Shown: one piece after another, positions 18,377 through 28,780 of the stretch
Numbering within the stretch: the stretch's first letter is position 1
Layout of the letters: each line of letters begins with the position of its first letter
NCBI RefSeq assembly: GCF_002420705.1
Contig: NZ_DIIM01000005.1
Span: 573,657 to 637,656, forward strand
Length of the DNA: 64,000 nt
From: Sphingobacterium sp. UBA5670
Lineage (GTDB): Bacteria; Bacteroidota; Bacteroidia; Sphingobacteriales; Sphingobacteriaceae
Reading direction: 5' to 3'
Program-made: the position numbers and the translations under genes
The notes under the pieces: model-generated
Seen by the model: only the letters and a program-made list of their open reading frames with translations
Told to the model about the DNA's origin: nothing
The model's database searches: none

Positions 18377-21300
18377 ATGAAAAATATCTTACGATATGGT
18401 ACCGTCATAATGACCCAGTTGGCATTGACTCAGGTATTATATGCTCAAGAGCTGCTGAAGGGGAAAGTTGTTGACGACAAAAGTCAGCCTATCAGCGGAG
18501 TGACTATCCATGTCAATGGCAAAGGTAGCGGAACAACGAATCAGAATGGCGAATTTGGTATTATTGCCAAATCCGGGGATAAAATTACCTTTACTTCGAT
18601 AGAATATCTTGCTAAAAGCCTAAATGTCGTTAACCTCTCTTTTTTACAGGTGAACTTGGTACGAAAGCAAGAATCGCTCGATGAAGTTGTTGTCATTGGC
18701 TATGGTACGCAAAAACAAAAGAATCTGACTGCTCCGGTTTCTAAATTTAAAGCTGAAAATTTGGATGAACGACCGATAGCTCGTGTTGACCAAGCTTTGA
18801 TTGGACAAATTGCCGGGGTACGAGTCAAACAATCTACGGGTGTCCCAGGTAAAGGTCTAAGTGTACAAGTTCGTGGTTCGGGTTCCATCTCCGCAGGTAC
18901 GGAGCCATTGTACGTGGTGGACGGCTTTCCTTTGCAAAATGCAAAGACAAATACATCTGGAGGTTATTCCTCCGGAAATCCATTGGATAATATGAATCCA
19001 AATGATATAGAATCAGTGGAAGTATTGAAAGATGCAGCGGCCGCTGCAATCTACGGATCCCGTGCGGGTAATGGGGTTGTTTTGATTACAACCAAACGCG
19101 GACGTACCGGTGAAGCAAAGCTAAGTTTAAACTCTTATGTGGGCATTTCGTCCCCTTATCGTAAACTAGATATGCTTAACGGAGAAGAATGGATCGATCG
19201 TCAGATTGAAATGATCAATGCCCAATGGGTAGCGTCCGGGAAGGATAGGCTGGCAAGTCAAAGTAATGAAGAGCGTCGAAAGATATTGGGCCTTGCTGAT
19301 GGGACATACAATACCTCTTATATGTACGATGATCGTTGGCTGGAGCCTGGACATCCAGGACTTTATATGATCGATTGGCAAGATGAGGCTTATCGTAAAG
19401 GAATCACACAAAATTATCAAGTCACGGGTTCTGGAGGGACAGAATATATAAATTATTATGTATCGGGGAATTACATGAACCAGCAGGGGATTGTGCATGG
19501 CCTGAATTATAAAAATTATACCGCACGGGCAAATGTAGAGTTGAAGGCCAATAAAAAGCTAAGTTTTGGTTTGAACTTAGCGCCTTCTTATTCCATTGGC
19601 AATGATCCCGGTGTTGAGGGGAAAGATAATATTATGCACCAGATTTACTCGATGTCGCCTGTGCAAGATAATCCTGCTGGGACGGTCAATGTACTTGAGA
19701 ATGATAAGTATCCTTGGAGTACATCGACTAATGATCCGATTGCTAAATTGAGAAACTATTTGGGCGAAAATAAAATCTCGCGTTTGCTTGGAACTATCTA
19801 TGGGCAATATCATATCCTGGATCATTTGACTTTTAAGACAACAGTCAATTTGGATCAAACCGATAGTCGGAGCAATAGATTTGAGCCCTATACGATCGCT
19901 GGATCCTTAGCAAATAGACTCACAAATCCAAATCAAGCGACGTATGGGTCCAACAGTGTATACCGTAGACAGACTTTTGTCAACGAAAATACATTAAACT
20001 ACACGGTCACTATCGGGAAGCACGACCTTACAGCTTTGGTAGGGCAGGCGTATAATTTTGATAAATTGGAAACCTCATCGATTACTTCTAAAGACGGCTA
20101 TATTAACAGTTCCATTAAAACGTTAAATGGAGCAGTAGCTACAGTTGCATCAACAGGGGCAACACAGAGTATTCTGTTGTCCTATTTTGGTCGTGTTCAA
20201 TATGCCTTTGACGGAAAGTATTTGTTTTCGGCAAGTCTTAGGCGAGACGGTTCTTCCCGTTTTGGAAACAATACGAAATGGGGATTATTCCCTTCACTTT
20301 CATTTGGTTGGCGTGTGTCGGATGAAAATTTTATGAAATCGTTGAGCTTTATCAACGATTTAAAACTAAGGGGTAGTTTTGGTACAGCAGGTAACAATAA
20401 TATTGGTGATTATAGCAGTATTTCGGTATTGGGAATTTATAACTATTCTGCAAATGGTAACTCTGCTTCTGGGCAAGCGCCCAAAAATATTATTAACCCC
20501 GACCTAAAATGGGAAAAGTCACGTACCTACGATGTTGGGTTGGATTTTGGATTGATCGGCTCACGGATCACCGGATCGTTTGATTGGTATACAAGAAAAA
20601 GCAGTGACCTTTTATTAAATGTTCCCTCCATGTATGTAACCGGATTTGGATCATATTTAGATAACGCTGGTGAGCTGAAAAGTAATGGTTGGGATTTGGA
20701 AGTTACCTCACATAATATCAAAAAATCGGATTTTACTTGGTCAACATCCTTCAATATTAGCCATAGTGCCAATAGAGTGACCAAATTGGAAGGTGATCAA
20801 AGAGAAATTTTGATCCCTTCGTCTTTTGATATACAACATAGTCTATTGCGTGTCGGTGAGCCCATGTATAGTATTTATGTGGTTCAACAGAATGGCATAT
20901 TAAGCCAGCAAGATATTGACAATGGAGCTGCATTATTTGGTAATGAGAAAGCTGGAGATCCACGTTATGTCGATGCCAATGGTGATGGTGTGATTGATGC
21001 CAATGACCGTGTTATTGTCGGGCACCCCAATCCGGACTATGTCTGGGGAATAACCAACAATTTTAAGTATAAAAACTTTGATTTGAGCTTTATGTTCCAA
21101 GGACAAAATGGTGGGCATATCTATTCTTTGTTAGGTCGGGCATTGGGGCGTACGGGACAAGGGGCCTCTGACAATGCGTTGGGTTTCTATCGGGATCGTT
21201 GGCGGTCAGCAGAAGATCCGGGCGATGGTCGTGTTGGAAAAGCCTATTCTACGTTCGGACGGATTAAAAATACTGATTGGTTGTATTCATCAGACTATTG

Positions 21301-21550
21301 GAGATTGCGTAATATAACCTTAGGATATAATATTAAGGATATGAAGTTGGGCAGCCAATCCAAACTCAGCATGGTTCGCCTGTTTATGACGTTGGAAAAT
21401 TTTTGGGGTAAAGACAAGTATGATGGTGGTGTCAATCCGGAATCGTCCAATACCAATTTGAGCGGAAGCGATACGTATCCAGAAGCTGGAGATTATGGCG
21501 GTTTAGCAATTCCGAAAACGATCACCTTTGGTTTAAATGTAAATTTTTAA
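18377..21550 (+). CDS. SusC/RagA-type TonB-dependent outer membrane transporter (pair 1)
   Basis: Outer-membrane import channel for oligosaccharides, 1057 aa. Order: signal peptide (cut near VLYAQ), carboxypeptidase-like regulatory beta-domain (about 26-95), a DEVVVIGYGTQK segment at the plug start, plug domain with DAAAAAIYGSRAGNGV, then a long beta-barrel ending in a C-terminal phenylalanine. The SusD partner starts 4 bp downstream. A single CAGGATAG element lies at 18299, about 78 bp upstream, without the clear second copy seen before other units. Which fragment it imports is not readable from sequence; the neighbourhood suggests RG-I fragments. Confidence 0.95.
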   Translation: MKNILRYGTVIMTQLALTQVLYAQELLKGKVVDDKSQPISGVTIHVNGKGSGTTNQNGEFGIIAKSGDKITFTSIEYLAKSLNVVNLSFLQVNLVRKQESLDEVVVIGYGTQKQKNLTAPVSKFKAENLDERPIARVDQALIGQIAGVRVKQSTGVPGKGLSVQVRGSGSISAGTEPLYVVDGFPLQNAKTNTSGGYSSGNPLDNMNPNDIESVEVLKDAAAAAIYGSRAGNGVVLITTKRGRTGEAKLSLNSYVGISSPYRKLDMLNGEEWIDRQIEMINAQWVASGKDRLASQSNEERRKILGLADGTYNTSYMYDDRWLEPGHPGLYMIDWQDEAYRKGITQNYQVTGSGGTEYINYYVSGNYMNQQGIVHGLNYKNYTARANVELKANKKLSFGLNLAPSYSIGNDPGVEGKDNIMHQIYSMSPVQDNPAGTVNVLENDKYPWSTSTNDPIAKLRNYLGENKISRLLGTIYGQYHILDHLTFKTTVNLDQTDSRSNRFEPYTIAGSLANRLTNPNQATYGSNSVYRRQTFVNENTLNYTVTIGKHDLTALVGQAYNFDKLETSSITSKDGYINSSIKTLNGAVATVASTGATQSILLSYFGRVQYAFDGKYLFSASLRRDGSSRFGNNTKWGLFPSLSFGWRVSDENFMKSLSFINDLKLRGSFGTAGNNNIGDYSSISVLGIYNYSANGNSASGQAPKNIINPDLKWEKSRTYDVGLDFGLIGSRITGSFDWYTRKSSDLLLNVPSMYVTGFGSYLDNAGELKSNGWDLEVTSHNIKKSDFTWSTSFNISHSANRVTKLEGDQREILIPSSFDIQHSLLRVGEPMYSIYVVQQNGILSQQDIDNGAALFGNEKAGDPRYVDANGDGVIDANDRVIVGHPNPDYVWGITNNFKYKNFDLSFMFQGQNGGHIYSLLGRALGRTGQGASDNALGFYRDRWRSAEDPGDGRVGKAYSTFGRIKNTDWLYSSDYWRLRNITLGYNIKDMKLGSQSKLSMVRLFMTLENFWGKDKYDGGVNPESSNTNLSGSDTYPEAGDYGGLAIPKTITFGLNVNF

Positions 21551-21554
21551 AATC

Positions 21555-23060
21555 ATGAAAAAGCTAAATATATTTTTATTGCTATTAGGATTGTTTGGTT
21601 CCTGTAAAATGGAATTGGATCAACAACCCATTTCAGAAGCAACTTCTGAAACTTTTTTTCAAACACCAAATGATTTTATACAAGGCGTGAATGCCTTATA
21701 CAATGGGATCCAAAAGTATCCAGATCGTTTGATGAACCTTTCAGAAACTCGCTCAGATAATTTATATGCGGTCTCGGACGGTGGCGTACGTGATTGGGAA
21801 GGAATCAACAGTTTTCATAAGACGATTGCGAGTAATCCCTATGTGCAAGAAGCTTGGTACACAAATTACAACGCGATTTTTCGGGTGAATAATTTTCTGG
21901 AGCAGTTGCAATCTAGGGGTACAACTGTGATTACAGATGAGGATTTACGGAATCGCATGGAGGGTGAAGCGAAGTTTTTGCGGGCTTTTTTATATTTTGA
22001 TCTGCTACGTTACTTTGGGAAGGTGCCTTTGATTGATCATGTCGTGTCGGCACAAGAAGCCAAAACAATTCCACGTAGTAATGTCGAAGATATTTATGCC
22101 TTAATTGTCAGCGATCTCAATAGAGCAGTAGCAATTTTACCTACACCGGGAGGCTATGCCGAGGCTGACCAAGGGCATGCGAATAAATATGCAGCAAAAA
22201 TGTTGTTGGGATTGGTGTATATGACCAAATCCGGTCCTACGCTAGGTGTAGTAGGAGCTGGATTGAATAGTAATGAATGGGGAAAGGCGCTCGAACAATT
22301 CAATGCAGTTATCGCGAGTAACGAATTTAGTTTGTTAGATAGGTATACTGATATATTCGATTATAATAATGAACATAACAAGGAAGTTATATTTAACATT
22401 GAGTTTTCCAGTGGAGCGAATCCGATTGTTGGTTCGACATTTCCCTGGGTATTGGTTCCCGATAACTGGTTTAATTCGCTTGGTTTGGGTACGCAAGGTG
22501 GATTGACGATCCGACCAGTGTCAAGCGATTTTATGAACACTTATGTCGCCAATGATGTGCGGAGATCTTTTTGTGTCCAAGAGGGATTTGTCTACAATAA
22601 GGTGGCTGAAAATCGACCTTTCGTTAAAAAATTTGTCGATGTGACGAAAGTGCCTGCGAGCCGTACGGATTGGCCAATAAATTACATTGTATTTCGCTAT
22701 ACGGATTTACTGTTGCTAAAAGCGGAATGTGTATTGAATGGTGCTTCTGGGAATCATCAAACCGATGTCGATGCGGTCGTCAATCAAATCCGAAAACGCG
22801 CTGGATTGACAACTGAGCTGACCAATGTCACTAAATCACAACTGATGGACGAACGGAGGAGGGAGTTTATTGGTGAAGGAACACGCTGGTTTGATTTGAT
22901 AAGAGCTGGCACTGTGGAGTCCGTCATGAACGCTTGGATTGCAAAAGAAGATACGGGAAAACAAATGTCTGCTTTTCAAGTCAATTATGTGTTATACCCC
23001 GTGCCACAGTCAGAAATAGATAACAGTCCCGGATTGTATACACAGAATCCCGGATATTAA
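21555..23060 (+). CDS. SusD/RagB-type surface glycan-binding lipoprotein (pair 1)
   Basis: Lid protein of the SusCD complex, 501 aa. The lipoprotein signal ends in FGSC with Cys17 followed by KMELD, an acidic tract compatible with surface export in Bacteroidota. The all-helical TPR-like fold is recognised by AKFLRAFLYFDLLRYFG (near residue 140) and by the C-terminal RRREFIGEG and YPVPQSEIDNSPG. It is translationally close to its susC partner and followed by a strong terminator. Confidence 0.95.
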   Translation: MKKLNIFLLLLGLFGSCKMELDQQPISEATSETFFQTPNDFIQGVNALYNGIQKYPDRLMNLSETRSDNLYAVSDGGVRDWEGINSFHKTIASNPYVQEAWYTNYNAIFRVNNFLEQLQSRGTTVITDEDLRNRMEGEAKFLRAFLYFDLLRYFGKVPLIDHVVSAQEAKTIPRSNVEDIYALIVSDLNRAVAILPTPGGYAEADQGHANKYAAKMLLGLVYMTKSGPTLGVVGAGLNSNEWGKALEQFNAVIASNEFSLLDRYTDIFDYNNEHNKEVIFNIEFSSGANPIVGSTFPWVLVPDNWFNSLGLGTQGGLTIRPVSSDFMNTYVANDVRRSFCVQEGFVYNKVAENRPFVKKFVDVTKVPASRTDWPINYIVFRYTDLLLLKAECVLNGASGNHQTDVDAVVNQIRKRAGLTTELTNVTKSQLMDERRREFIGEGTRWFDLIRAGTVESVMNAWIAKEDTGKQMSAFQVNYVLYPVPQSEIDNSPGLYTQNPGY

Positions 23061-23076
23061 TATGTTGATTAATTTA

Positions 23077-23107
23077 ATCGCCCTTAGCATTTAAGGGCGA
23101 TTTTTTT
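23077..23107 (+). terminator. Intrinsic terminator after SusCD pair 1
   Basis: A perfect 10-bp stem ATCGCCCTTA / TAAGGGCGAT with a 5-base loop and a seven-T tail, directly behind the susD stop. Confidence 0.9.
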
Positions 23108-23128
23108 ATTTTTGGCGCCAGCTAATGA

Positions 23129-23166
23129 CAGGATTGAACAGGATGGTTATTACAAATCATCCTGTT
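23129..23166. promoter_or_regulatory. Candidate PUL operator before SusCD pair 2
   Basis: CAGGATTGAA is followed by CAGGATGG, a 10-bp period direct repeat. The second copy also forms a perfect 9-bp inverted repeat with CATCCTGTT at 23158 (AACAGGATG, 12-base spacer). The element is about 200 bp upstream of the susC start. It is the most elaborate of the repeated sites in the locus. Confidence 0.5.
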
Positions 23167-23345
23167 ATTTTTAGCCAACATTATAAGCCTGAGGAGAATT
23201 CTGATTATCTTTTTTAAGCCAGTCATCGTATAAAGCAATAAGTAAAGATCATACAATATTTTCATTGTCTTGTATAATGCAAAACGATTTTCACTACCGA
23301 AGATCAACAAGGGAAAGAATAAAATAATACCTAAATAATACTTTA

Positions 23346-26300
23346 ATGATAAACTATTTAACAATTAGGTTTGATCATCATGTAAAGAAGTACACTTTTT
23401 TGCTGTTTATGGCGATGCTGTGTACGTTAAATTTATTTGCTCAAACAACGAGGACTGGAAAGGTAAACGATGAAAAAGGTTCACCTGTTCAAGGTGTGAC
23501 GGTACAGGTAAAAGGAAAAGCCATGACGGTAAAGACCAATGCCGACGGTTCATTTACCATCAATGCGATGCCATCAGATGTATTGGCCTTCAGAAGTGTA
23601 GGTTTTGAACCCCAAGAAATTTCTGTTGGAAGTCAAAATAACTTCAATGTGGTTCTCGCACAAAAAGTCGATGTCATGGACGAAGTCGTGGTGGTTGGTT
23701 ACGGCACCATGAAAAAGAAAGATGTAACGGGGTCGATAGCGAGTGTGGGAGAAAAGGAACTGAAAGCAATGCCCGTAAAAGATGCCTTGCAGGCAATGCA
23801 AGGTAAGGTTGCGGGGGTTGATATTACATCGAATCAGAGACCAGGAACTACAGGAAGTATAACTATAAGAGGGGTTCGATCAATCACTGCTGATCAAGGG
23901 CCACTTTATGTCGTTGATGGGATGGTATTGCAGGCAGGTGGCATTGATAATATCAATCCAAGCGATATAGAGACCATCGATGTCTTAAAGGATGCTTCTG
24001 CAACAGCTGTGTATGGCTCACGTGGGGCGAACGGTGTTGTTTTGGTGACGACAAAGCAGGGTAAAAAAGGCCGCTTAATGTTGAATTATGCAGGTACAGC
24101 GACATTTGAAAAGATGTATGATGTCACAGAGTACATGGATGCTGCGGAATGGTTGGAGTATGCGCGTTTAGCGAAATTCGGAACAACGACACCAGATTAT
24201 GAAAAGGATTTTGCCAAATGGGGTTCTGTAGCGGCCTCCTGGTCAAATATTGCCAAAGGTTGGACCAATAATAATACAGTTTGGGATCCGAGCTTGGTCG
24301 GTAACTATGATTGGGCAGACCTCGGACGTAAAAACGCCTTATCAACTGAGCACACCTTAAGCGTTTCAGGCGGTGGAGAGAACTCGAAAGGCTATGGTTC
24401 ATTTGGCTATTTGAAGCAAGATGCAACACAGCCGGGACAAAAATTTAATCGTTATACTTCGAAGGTAAGCTTTGAGGCGACTCCGACTAAGTGGTTTACC
24501 ATGGGAGCGTCATTAAATACCTTTTTCTCCGATCAGGATTATGGGTATAACTTTTCGAAATCGGTCACTGGAGCGGGCGATTACTACAATGCTTTACGAG
24601 GAATGTTGCCTTGGACAGTACCTTATGATGATAATGGAAACTACCTGAGAAACCCTGCAGCCGGAGACATTAATATCATCAATCCAATTAATGAACTGGA
24701 ATATAATACCAATCAACGGCAGACTTTTGGTGCGAATGGCAGTTTCTTTAGCCAGGTAGATTTTGGACAGATCTATGCACCGTTGAAGGGTTTGAAATAT
24801 CGGATGCAATTTGGTCCAGAATTTAGGTATTATCGTTTGGGTTTAGCGAATGCTGCAGAGGGTATCAACGGTGATGGAAATAATGCAGTCACTTATTCCA
24901 CTAACCGCAATTTAGCTTGGACATTAGACAACTTGATTTATTATGACCGTGATTTTGGAGCGGATCACCATCTTGGTGTTACCTTGCTGCAAAGTTCCTC
25001 CAAGTATAACTCTGAATCAAGCAATATGAAGGCGACGGATGTGTATAGTGCTGGAGAATTATGGTATAATATTAATTCTGGAGGTTTTATCGGTAGTTGG
25101 GGAACGGGTTTATCCGAGCGGCAAATGGAGTCCTATATGGCTCGGGTGAATTACAGCTATAAGGATCGTTATATGTTAACAGCATTTGTGCGTTGGGATG
25201 GATCTTCGGTATTGGCACCAGGGCATCAATGGAGTTCATTTCCTTCTGTAGCCGCATCATGGCGTATTGATCAGGAAGATTTCATGAAAGAAGCCCGCTT
25301 TATCAACACCCTAAAATTACGTCTGGGAGCTGGTATTGTTGGTAATGCCGCAATTGGACCTTATCAGACGAAAGGATTATTGACGCAAAATTTTTACAAC
25401 TGGAGTGCGACGAATTCGACACCAGGATATGTAGCTTCAGACCCTTCTGCTGCTAACCCACAGAAAATGGCGAATCCTGAATTGGGATGGGAACGTACGA
25501 CTCAGTATAACTTAGGAATAGACTATGGCTTTCTAAATAATCGGATCAGCGGTGCTTTAGATCTGTATAAAACGAAGACAAATGATTTGTTGTTAGCGAT
25601 GAGTCTAAACTCCGTTTTAGGGTATGGTGCTACAATGGCAAATGTTGGAAAGACTTCGGGTTGGGGTATTGATCTCCAGATCAATACTGTCAATGTGAAG
25701 AATGACAACTTCCAATGGAATACGACGTTGACCTGGTCCAAAGACAAGAATAAAATACTTGAATTGAACAATGGACGGAAAGAAGATCTAACCAATAACT
25801 GGATTGTAGGTCAGGAGATTCAAGTCCCTTATGATGTGGTTTATGATGGTATTTGGAAAACTTCGGAAGCGGAAGAAGCTGCAAAATACGGTGCTAAGCC
25901 TGGGCAAATTCGAGTGAAGGATATTAGTGGCCCCGATGGAGTGCCTGATGGTAAAGTAGATCGCAATTATGACCGACAAGTTTTGGGATCTTATCGTCCA
26001 AAATGGTCTGGCGGAATTATGAATACATTCACCTATAAAAACTTTGATCTATCCTTCTTTATTTTCTCCCGTTGGGGACAGACAATCAATGCTGGGGCTG
26101 CAACATTGGATGGTCGTTACATGCAACGCAAATTGGACTACTTTATTCCAGGAGTTCATGAAGATGCTGAGTATTATCAGCCAGGCTCGAACGGCGAAGC
26201 GGCAGATCCTTGGAATTCTTCCATGAACTACCGTGATGGATCATTTATCAAGCTAAGGAATGTAAGTTTAGGTTATAATTTCCCTAAAACAAAATTACAA

Positions 26301-26474
26301 AAACTTGGCATCAGTAATTTTAAGGTTTATGCACAGATCATGAACCCAGCGATGTTGTATTCAAAAGTGGATTTTCTGGATCCAGACTTAGCAAGTTATA
26401 ATAATAACACGACACAAGCTGGTTCTTCGATTACGACAAGAGGGGCTGTGATCGGTGTGAACATAGGATTTTAA
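23346..26474 (+). CDS. SusC/RagA-type TonB-dependent outer membrane transporter (pair 2)
   Basis: Second import channel, 1042 aa. The signal peptide is preceded by about 13 extra residues from the only in-frame ATG and is cut near NLFAQ. Then come the regulatory beta-domain (about 35-110), DEVVVVGYGTMKKKD, the plug with DASATAVYGSRGANGV, and a barrel ending NIGF. It pairs with the unusually long SusD 30 bp downstream. The sequence is clearly different from pair 1 in the barrel, so it probably handles another oligosaccharide. Confidence 0.94.
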   Translation: MINYLTIRFDHHVKKYTFLLFMAMLCTLNLFAQTTRTGKVNDEKGSPVQGVTVQVKGKAMTVKTNADGSFTINAMPSDVLAFRSVGFEPQEISVGSQNNFNVVLAQKVDVMDEVVVVGYGTMKKKDVTGSIASVGEKELKAMPVKDALQAMQGKVAGVDITSNQRPGTTGSITIRGVRSITADQGPLYVVDGMVLQAGGIDNINPSDIETIDVLKDASATAVYGSRGANGVVLVTTKQGKKGRLMLNYAGTATFEKMYDVTEYMDAAEWLEYARLAKFGTTTPDYEKDFAKWGSVAASWSNIAKGWTNNNTVWDPSLVGNYDWADLGRKNALSTEHTLSVSGGGENSKGYGSFGYLKQDATQPGQKFNRYTSKVSFEATPTKWFTMGASLNTFFSDQDYGYNFSKSVTGAGDYYNALRGMLPWTVPYDDNGNYLRNPAAGDINIINPINELEYNTNQRQTFGANGSFFSQVDFGQIYAPLKGLKYRMQFGPEFRYYRLGLANAAEGINGDGNNAVTYSTNRNLAWTLDNLIYYDRDFGADHHLGVTLLQSSSKYNSESSNMKATDVYSAGELWYNINSGGFIGSWGTGLSERQMESYMARVNYSYKDRYMLTAFVRWDGSSVLAPGHQWSSFPSVAASWRIDQEDFMKEARFINTLKLRLGAGIVGNAAIGPYQTKGLLTQNFYNWSATNSTPGYVASDPSAANPQKMANPELGWERTTQYNLGIDYGFLNNRISGALDLYKTKTNDLLLAMSLNSVLGYGATMANVGKTSGWGIDLQINTVNVKNDNFQWNTTLTWSKDKNKILELNNGRKEDLTNNWIVGQEIQVPYDVVYDGIWKTSEAEEAAKYGAKPGQIRVKDISGPDGVPDGKVDRNYDRQVLGSYRPKWSGGIMNTFTYKNFDLSFFIFSRWGQTINAGAATLDGRYMQRKLDYFIPGVHEDAEYYQPGSNGEAADPWNSSMNYRDGSFIKLRNVSLGYNFPKTKLQKLGISNFKVYAQIMNPAMLYSKVDFLDPDLASYNNNTTQAGSSITTRGAVIGVNIGF

Positions 26475-26505
26475 GCAGCAAAAAGGATTTAAAAAAGTGA
26501 TTCTC

Positions 26506-28584
26506 ATGAAAAATTATAAAATATTAGTTGCTTCCATATTTGGTGCTGCTGGATTGTTGGTATTGAATGCCTGCAGCAAAGACTTTTTAAAAGAGGAACA
26601 GATCACCATACCGGATACAGACTATTTCAAAACACAGGCAGGGTTAGATGATTTGGCAACAGGGGTTTACTCCAAATTGAAATTTAAATATAACTATACC
26701 TGGGGGATGGCCTTGTTCAATTTGGGTGTAGATGAGTTTACGGATGCAAATAATGCTTCCCCAAGTTTTAATAGTTATAGTATGGATCTTAATCCTGCTG
26801 AATCAACTTATGGTGGTGGCAATATCCAGCCGGTGTTTGACAATATGTATAGCGGTATCGAATCGGCCAATACGCTGATTCAAAATGTACCGCTGTATTA
26901 TGATAAATCCAATGCCAATTATAATACACGTTTAGGCGAAGGATATTTTATGCGGGGATATTTTTACTTGCAGTTAATTGTTCAGTTCGGTGGTGTACCC
27001 TTGAAACTGACACCAACCGAAAAAGTAGAATCTTATTTTACAAGAGCTTCGGAAGACGCTTGTTTTGCGCAGGCCATTTCTGATCTGGAGCAGGCTTATG
27101 CCTTGCTGCCCGCTTCGGCGACAGAATTTGGACGGGTGACCAAATCAGCTGCGGCACATTACGTTGCTAAAGCCAGACTGACTCGGGCGAGTGAGTTATA
27201 TGCTTCTTGGAATTCAAAATATACTGCAGAAGACTTAGATGCTGTTATCAAATATGGAACGGAAGTCGTGGCGGCACACCCCTTGGTGGATGATTACGTA
27301 AAACTATGGGACTATCAAAAAGCCAATAGTGCCAATGAAAAAGTCTCTGAGGTTGTTCTTTCGGCACAGTTTTCGGACGACCAGGCAACCTGGGGACGTT
27401 ATGGAAATCAGATCCATCTTTACTACCCTGCTGTTTATCAAGATTTAGGTGGAACGAGTCGAGACATATCAGGCGATCGTGAATTTTCCTATGCACGTAC
27501 CACAAACTATACCTTAGATGTTTTTGATCGCGTCAATGATTCCCGTTTCTGGAAATCCTTTATTACGATGTATGGCGCGAATAATACCGCGAATGCCCCT
27601 GTATGGACTGCAGCTAATGCATCGCTTGGCCCTGAAGGAACTGTTGTTGGAGCGAAGCGATTCAAAGGTGGTGAGCTGGGTATTAAATATATTGTCAACA
27701 ACGCTGGCGATACGCGCTACAAAGCAGTGGCTAGCGATGCAACAGGAGTTCTTAAAAATGGCGTCATGCAGAATACGCATACGTTTGTGCGTTACTTTCA
27801 AGGGGAACCACAAGCTTGGGTAGGTAAACATGGAAATAATGGTTATTTCGGTGTGCAATCACGTTATGTATCACTTTCGAAGTTCAGAGATGGTTATCGG
27901 GTCAGTATTGCATCTGCCAATGGTACCCGCGATGTTGTCATGGCGCGCTCGGCAGAAGATGTCTTAATGGTGGCTGAAGCTTATATCCGTAAGGGGGAAG
28001 GACAGTATGCTAACGCAATACAATGGATCAATAAATTGCGCAGCCGTGCGGGCTATAAAAATGGTGAAGACCGCGCGAAGAATGTTGACGGCGGACAAGC
28101 CTATAAGAATAATTCCTATGCTGTTGGGAAAGGAGGAGGCTTTTCGGCGGAAGGAGCCATCTATTGGGAAGGAAACTCATACTACGAATCTAATAATGAT
28201 ATTGCGAAAACTACGGCATCTTCCGAAACACAGATGCTGATCAATTCTGTCGCTGATATTTATAATTCAGCCGTTGATGCTCCAATTTATGAGAAATTGG
28301 GAGCAACAAGTAATGCGCAGAAAATGATGGCTTTTCTGTTGAATGAACGCACACGTGAATTGTGCGGTGAACTCTACCGCTGGGAAGATTTAGCCCGTAC
28401 CAAAACATTAGAAGCGAGATGGAAAGCATTTAACGATGGTTATGTACGGGGGAATACCGTCTTTAATCCAAATACACATTACTATCGACCGATTCCGCAA
28501 TCTTTCTTGGATGCAACCACCAGTGAAAGTGGCGCAGCATTGACGCCTGCAGAAAAGCAGGCTATGCAAAACCCGGGATATTAA
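26506..28584 (+). CDS. SusD/RagB-type surface glycan-binding lipoprotein (pair 2), long form
   Basis: SusD partner of the preceding SusC. The ATG at 26506 is preferred over an in-frame GTG at 26497 because it gives a clean lipoprotein signal ending in LNAC (Cys23), and a 692-aa protein. SusD hallmarks are GEGYFMRGYFYLQLIVQFGG (near 145-165), a C-terminal NERTRELCGE and the final YRPIPQSFLDA. It is longer than the usual 500-600 aa, with insertions in the second half, which suggests extra loops for ligand contact. Confidence 0.93.
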   Translation: MKNYKILVASIFGAAGLLVLNACSKDFLKEEQITIPDTDYFKTQAGLDDLATGVYSKLKFKYNYTWGMALFNLGVDEFTDANNASPSFNSYSMDLNPAESTYGGGNIQPVFDNMYSGIESANTLIQNVPLYYDKSNANYNTRLGEGYFMRGYFYLQLIVQFGGVPLKLTPTEKVESYFTRASEDACFAQAISDLEQAYALLPASATEFGRVTKSAAAHYVAKARLTRASELYASWNSKYTAEDLDAVIKYGTEVVAAHPLVDDYVKLWDYQKANSANEKVSEVVLSAQFSDDQATWGRYGNQIHLYYPAVYQDLGGTSRDISGDREFSYARTTNYTLDVFDRVNDSRFWKSFITMYGANNTANAPVWTAANASLGPEGTVVGAKRFKGGELGIKYIVNNAGDTRYKAVASDATGVLKNGVMQNTHTFVRYFQGEPQAWVGKHGNNGYFGVQSRYVSLSKFRDGYRVSIASANGTRDVVMARSAEDVLMVAEAYIRKGEGQYANAIQWINKLRSRAGYKNGEDRAKNVDGGQAYKNNSYAVGKGGGFSAEGAIYWEGNSYYESNNDIAKTTASSETQMLINSVADIYNSAVDAPIYEKLGATSNAQKMMAFLLNERTRELCGELYRWEDLARTKTLEARWKAFNDGYVRGNTVFNPNTHYYRPIPQSFLDATTSESGAALTPAEKQAMQNPGY

Positions 28585-28611
28585 TTTTTGAGGGTAATAA
28601 ACGTGAACCTG

Positions 28612-28647
28612 ACCTACCTGTTCTGAATTGAATGGGTAGGTTTTTTT
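28612..28647 (+). terminator. Intrinsic terminator after SusCD pair 2
   Basis: Stem ACCTACC / GGTAGGT with a 16-base loop, followed by seven T residues. Confidence 0.75.
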
Positions 28648-28666
28648 GTAAAGATGATTTCGGTTG

Positions 28667-28685
28667 CAGGATAGCGCAGGATAGG
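28667..28685. promoter_or_regulatory. Candidate PUL operator (perfect CAGGAT direct repeat)
   Basis: CAGGATAGCG followed by CAGGATAGG: two identical CAGGATAG octamers with a 10-bp period, about 100 bp upstream of the second enzyme operon. This is the cleanest example of the repeat found before several units of the locus. Confidence 0.5.
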
Positions 28686-28780
28686 TTCCCTAGCTAGTTT
28701 TGGTATCTTACGGCTTGATTCGTATAACATTGCGGATCTAAGTAAACCAAATTGTAAATCAACGGAAGGGAAATGTTCAC

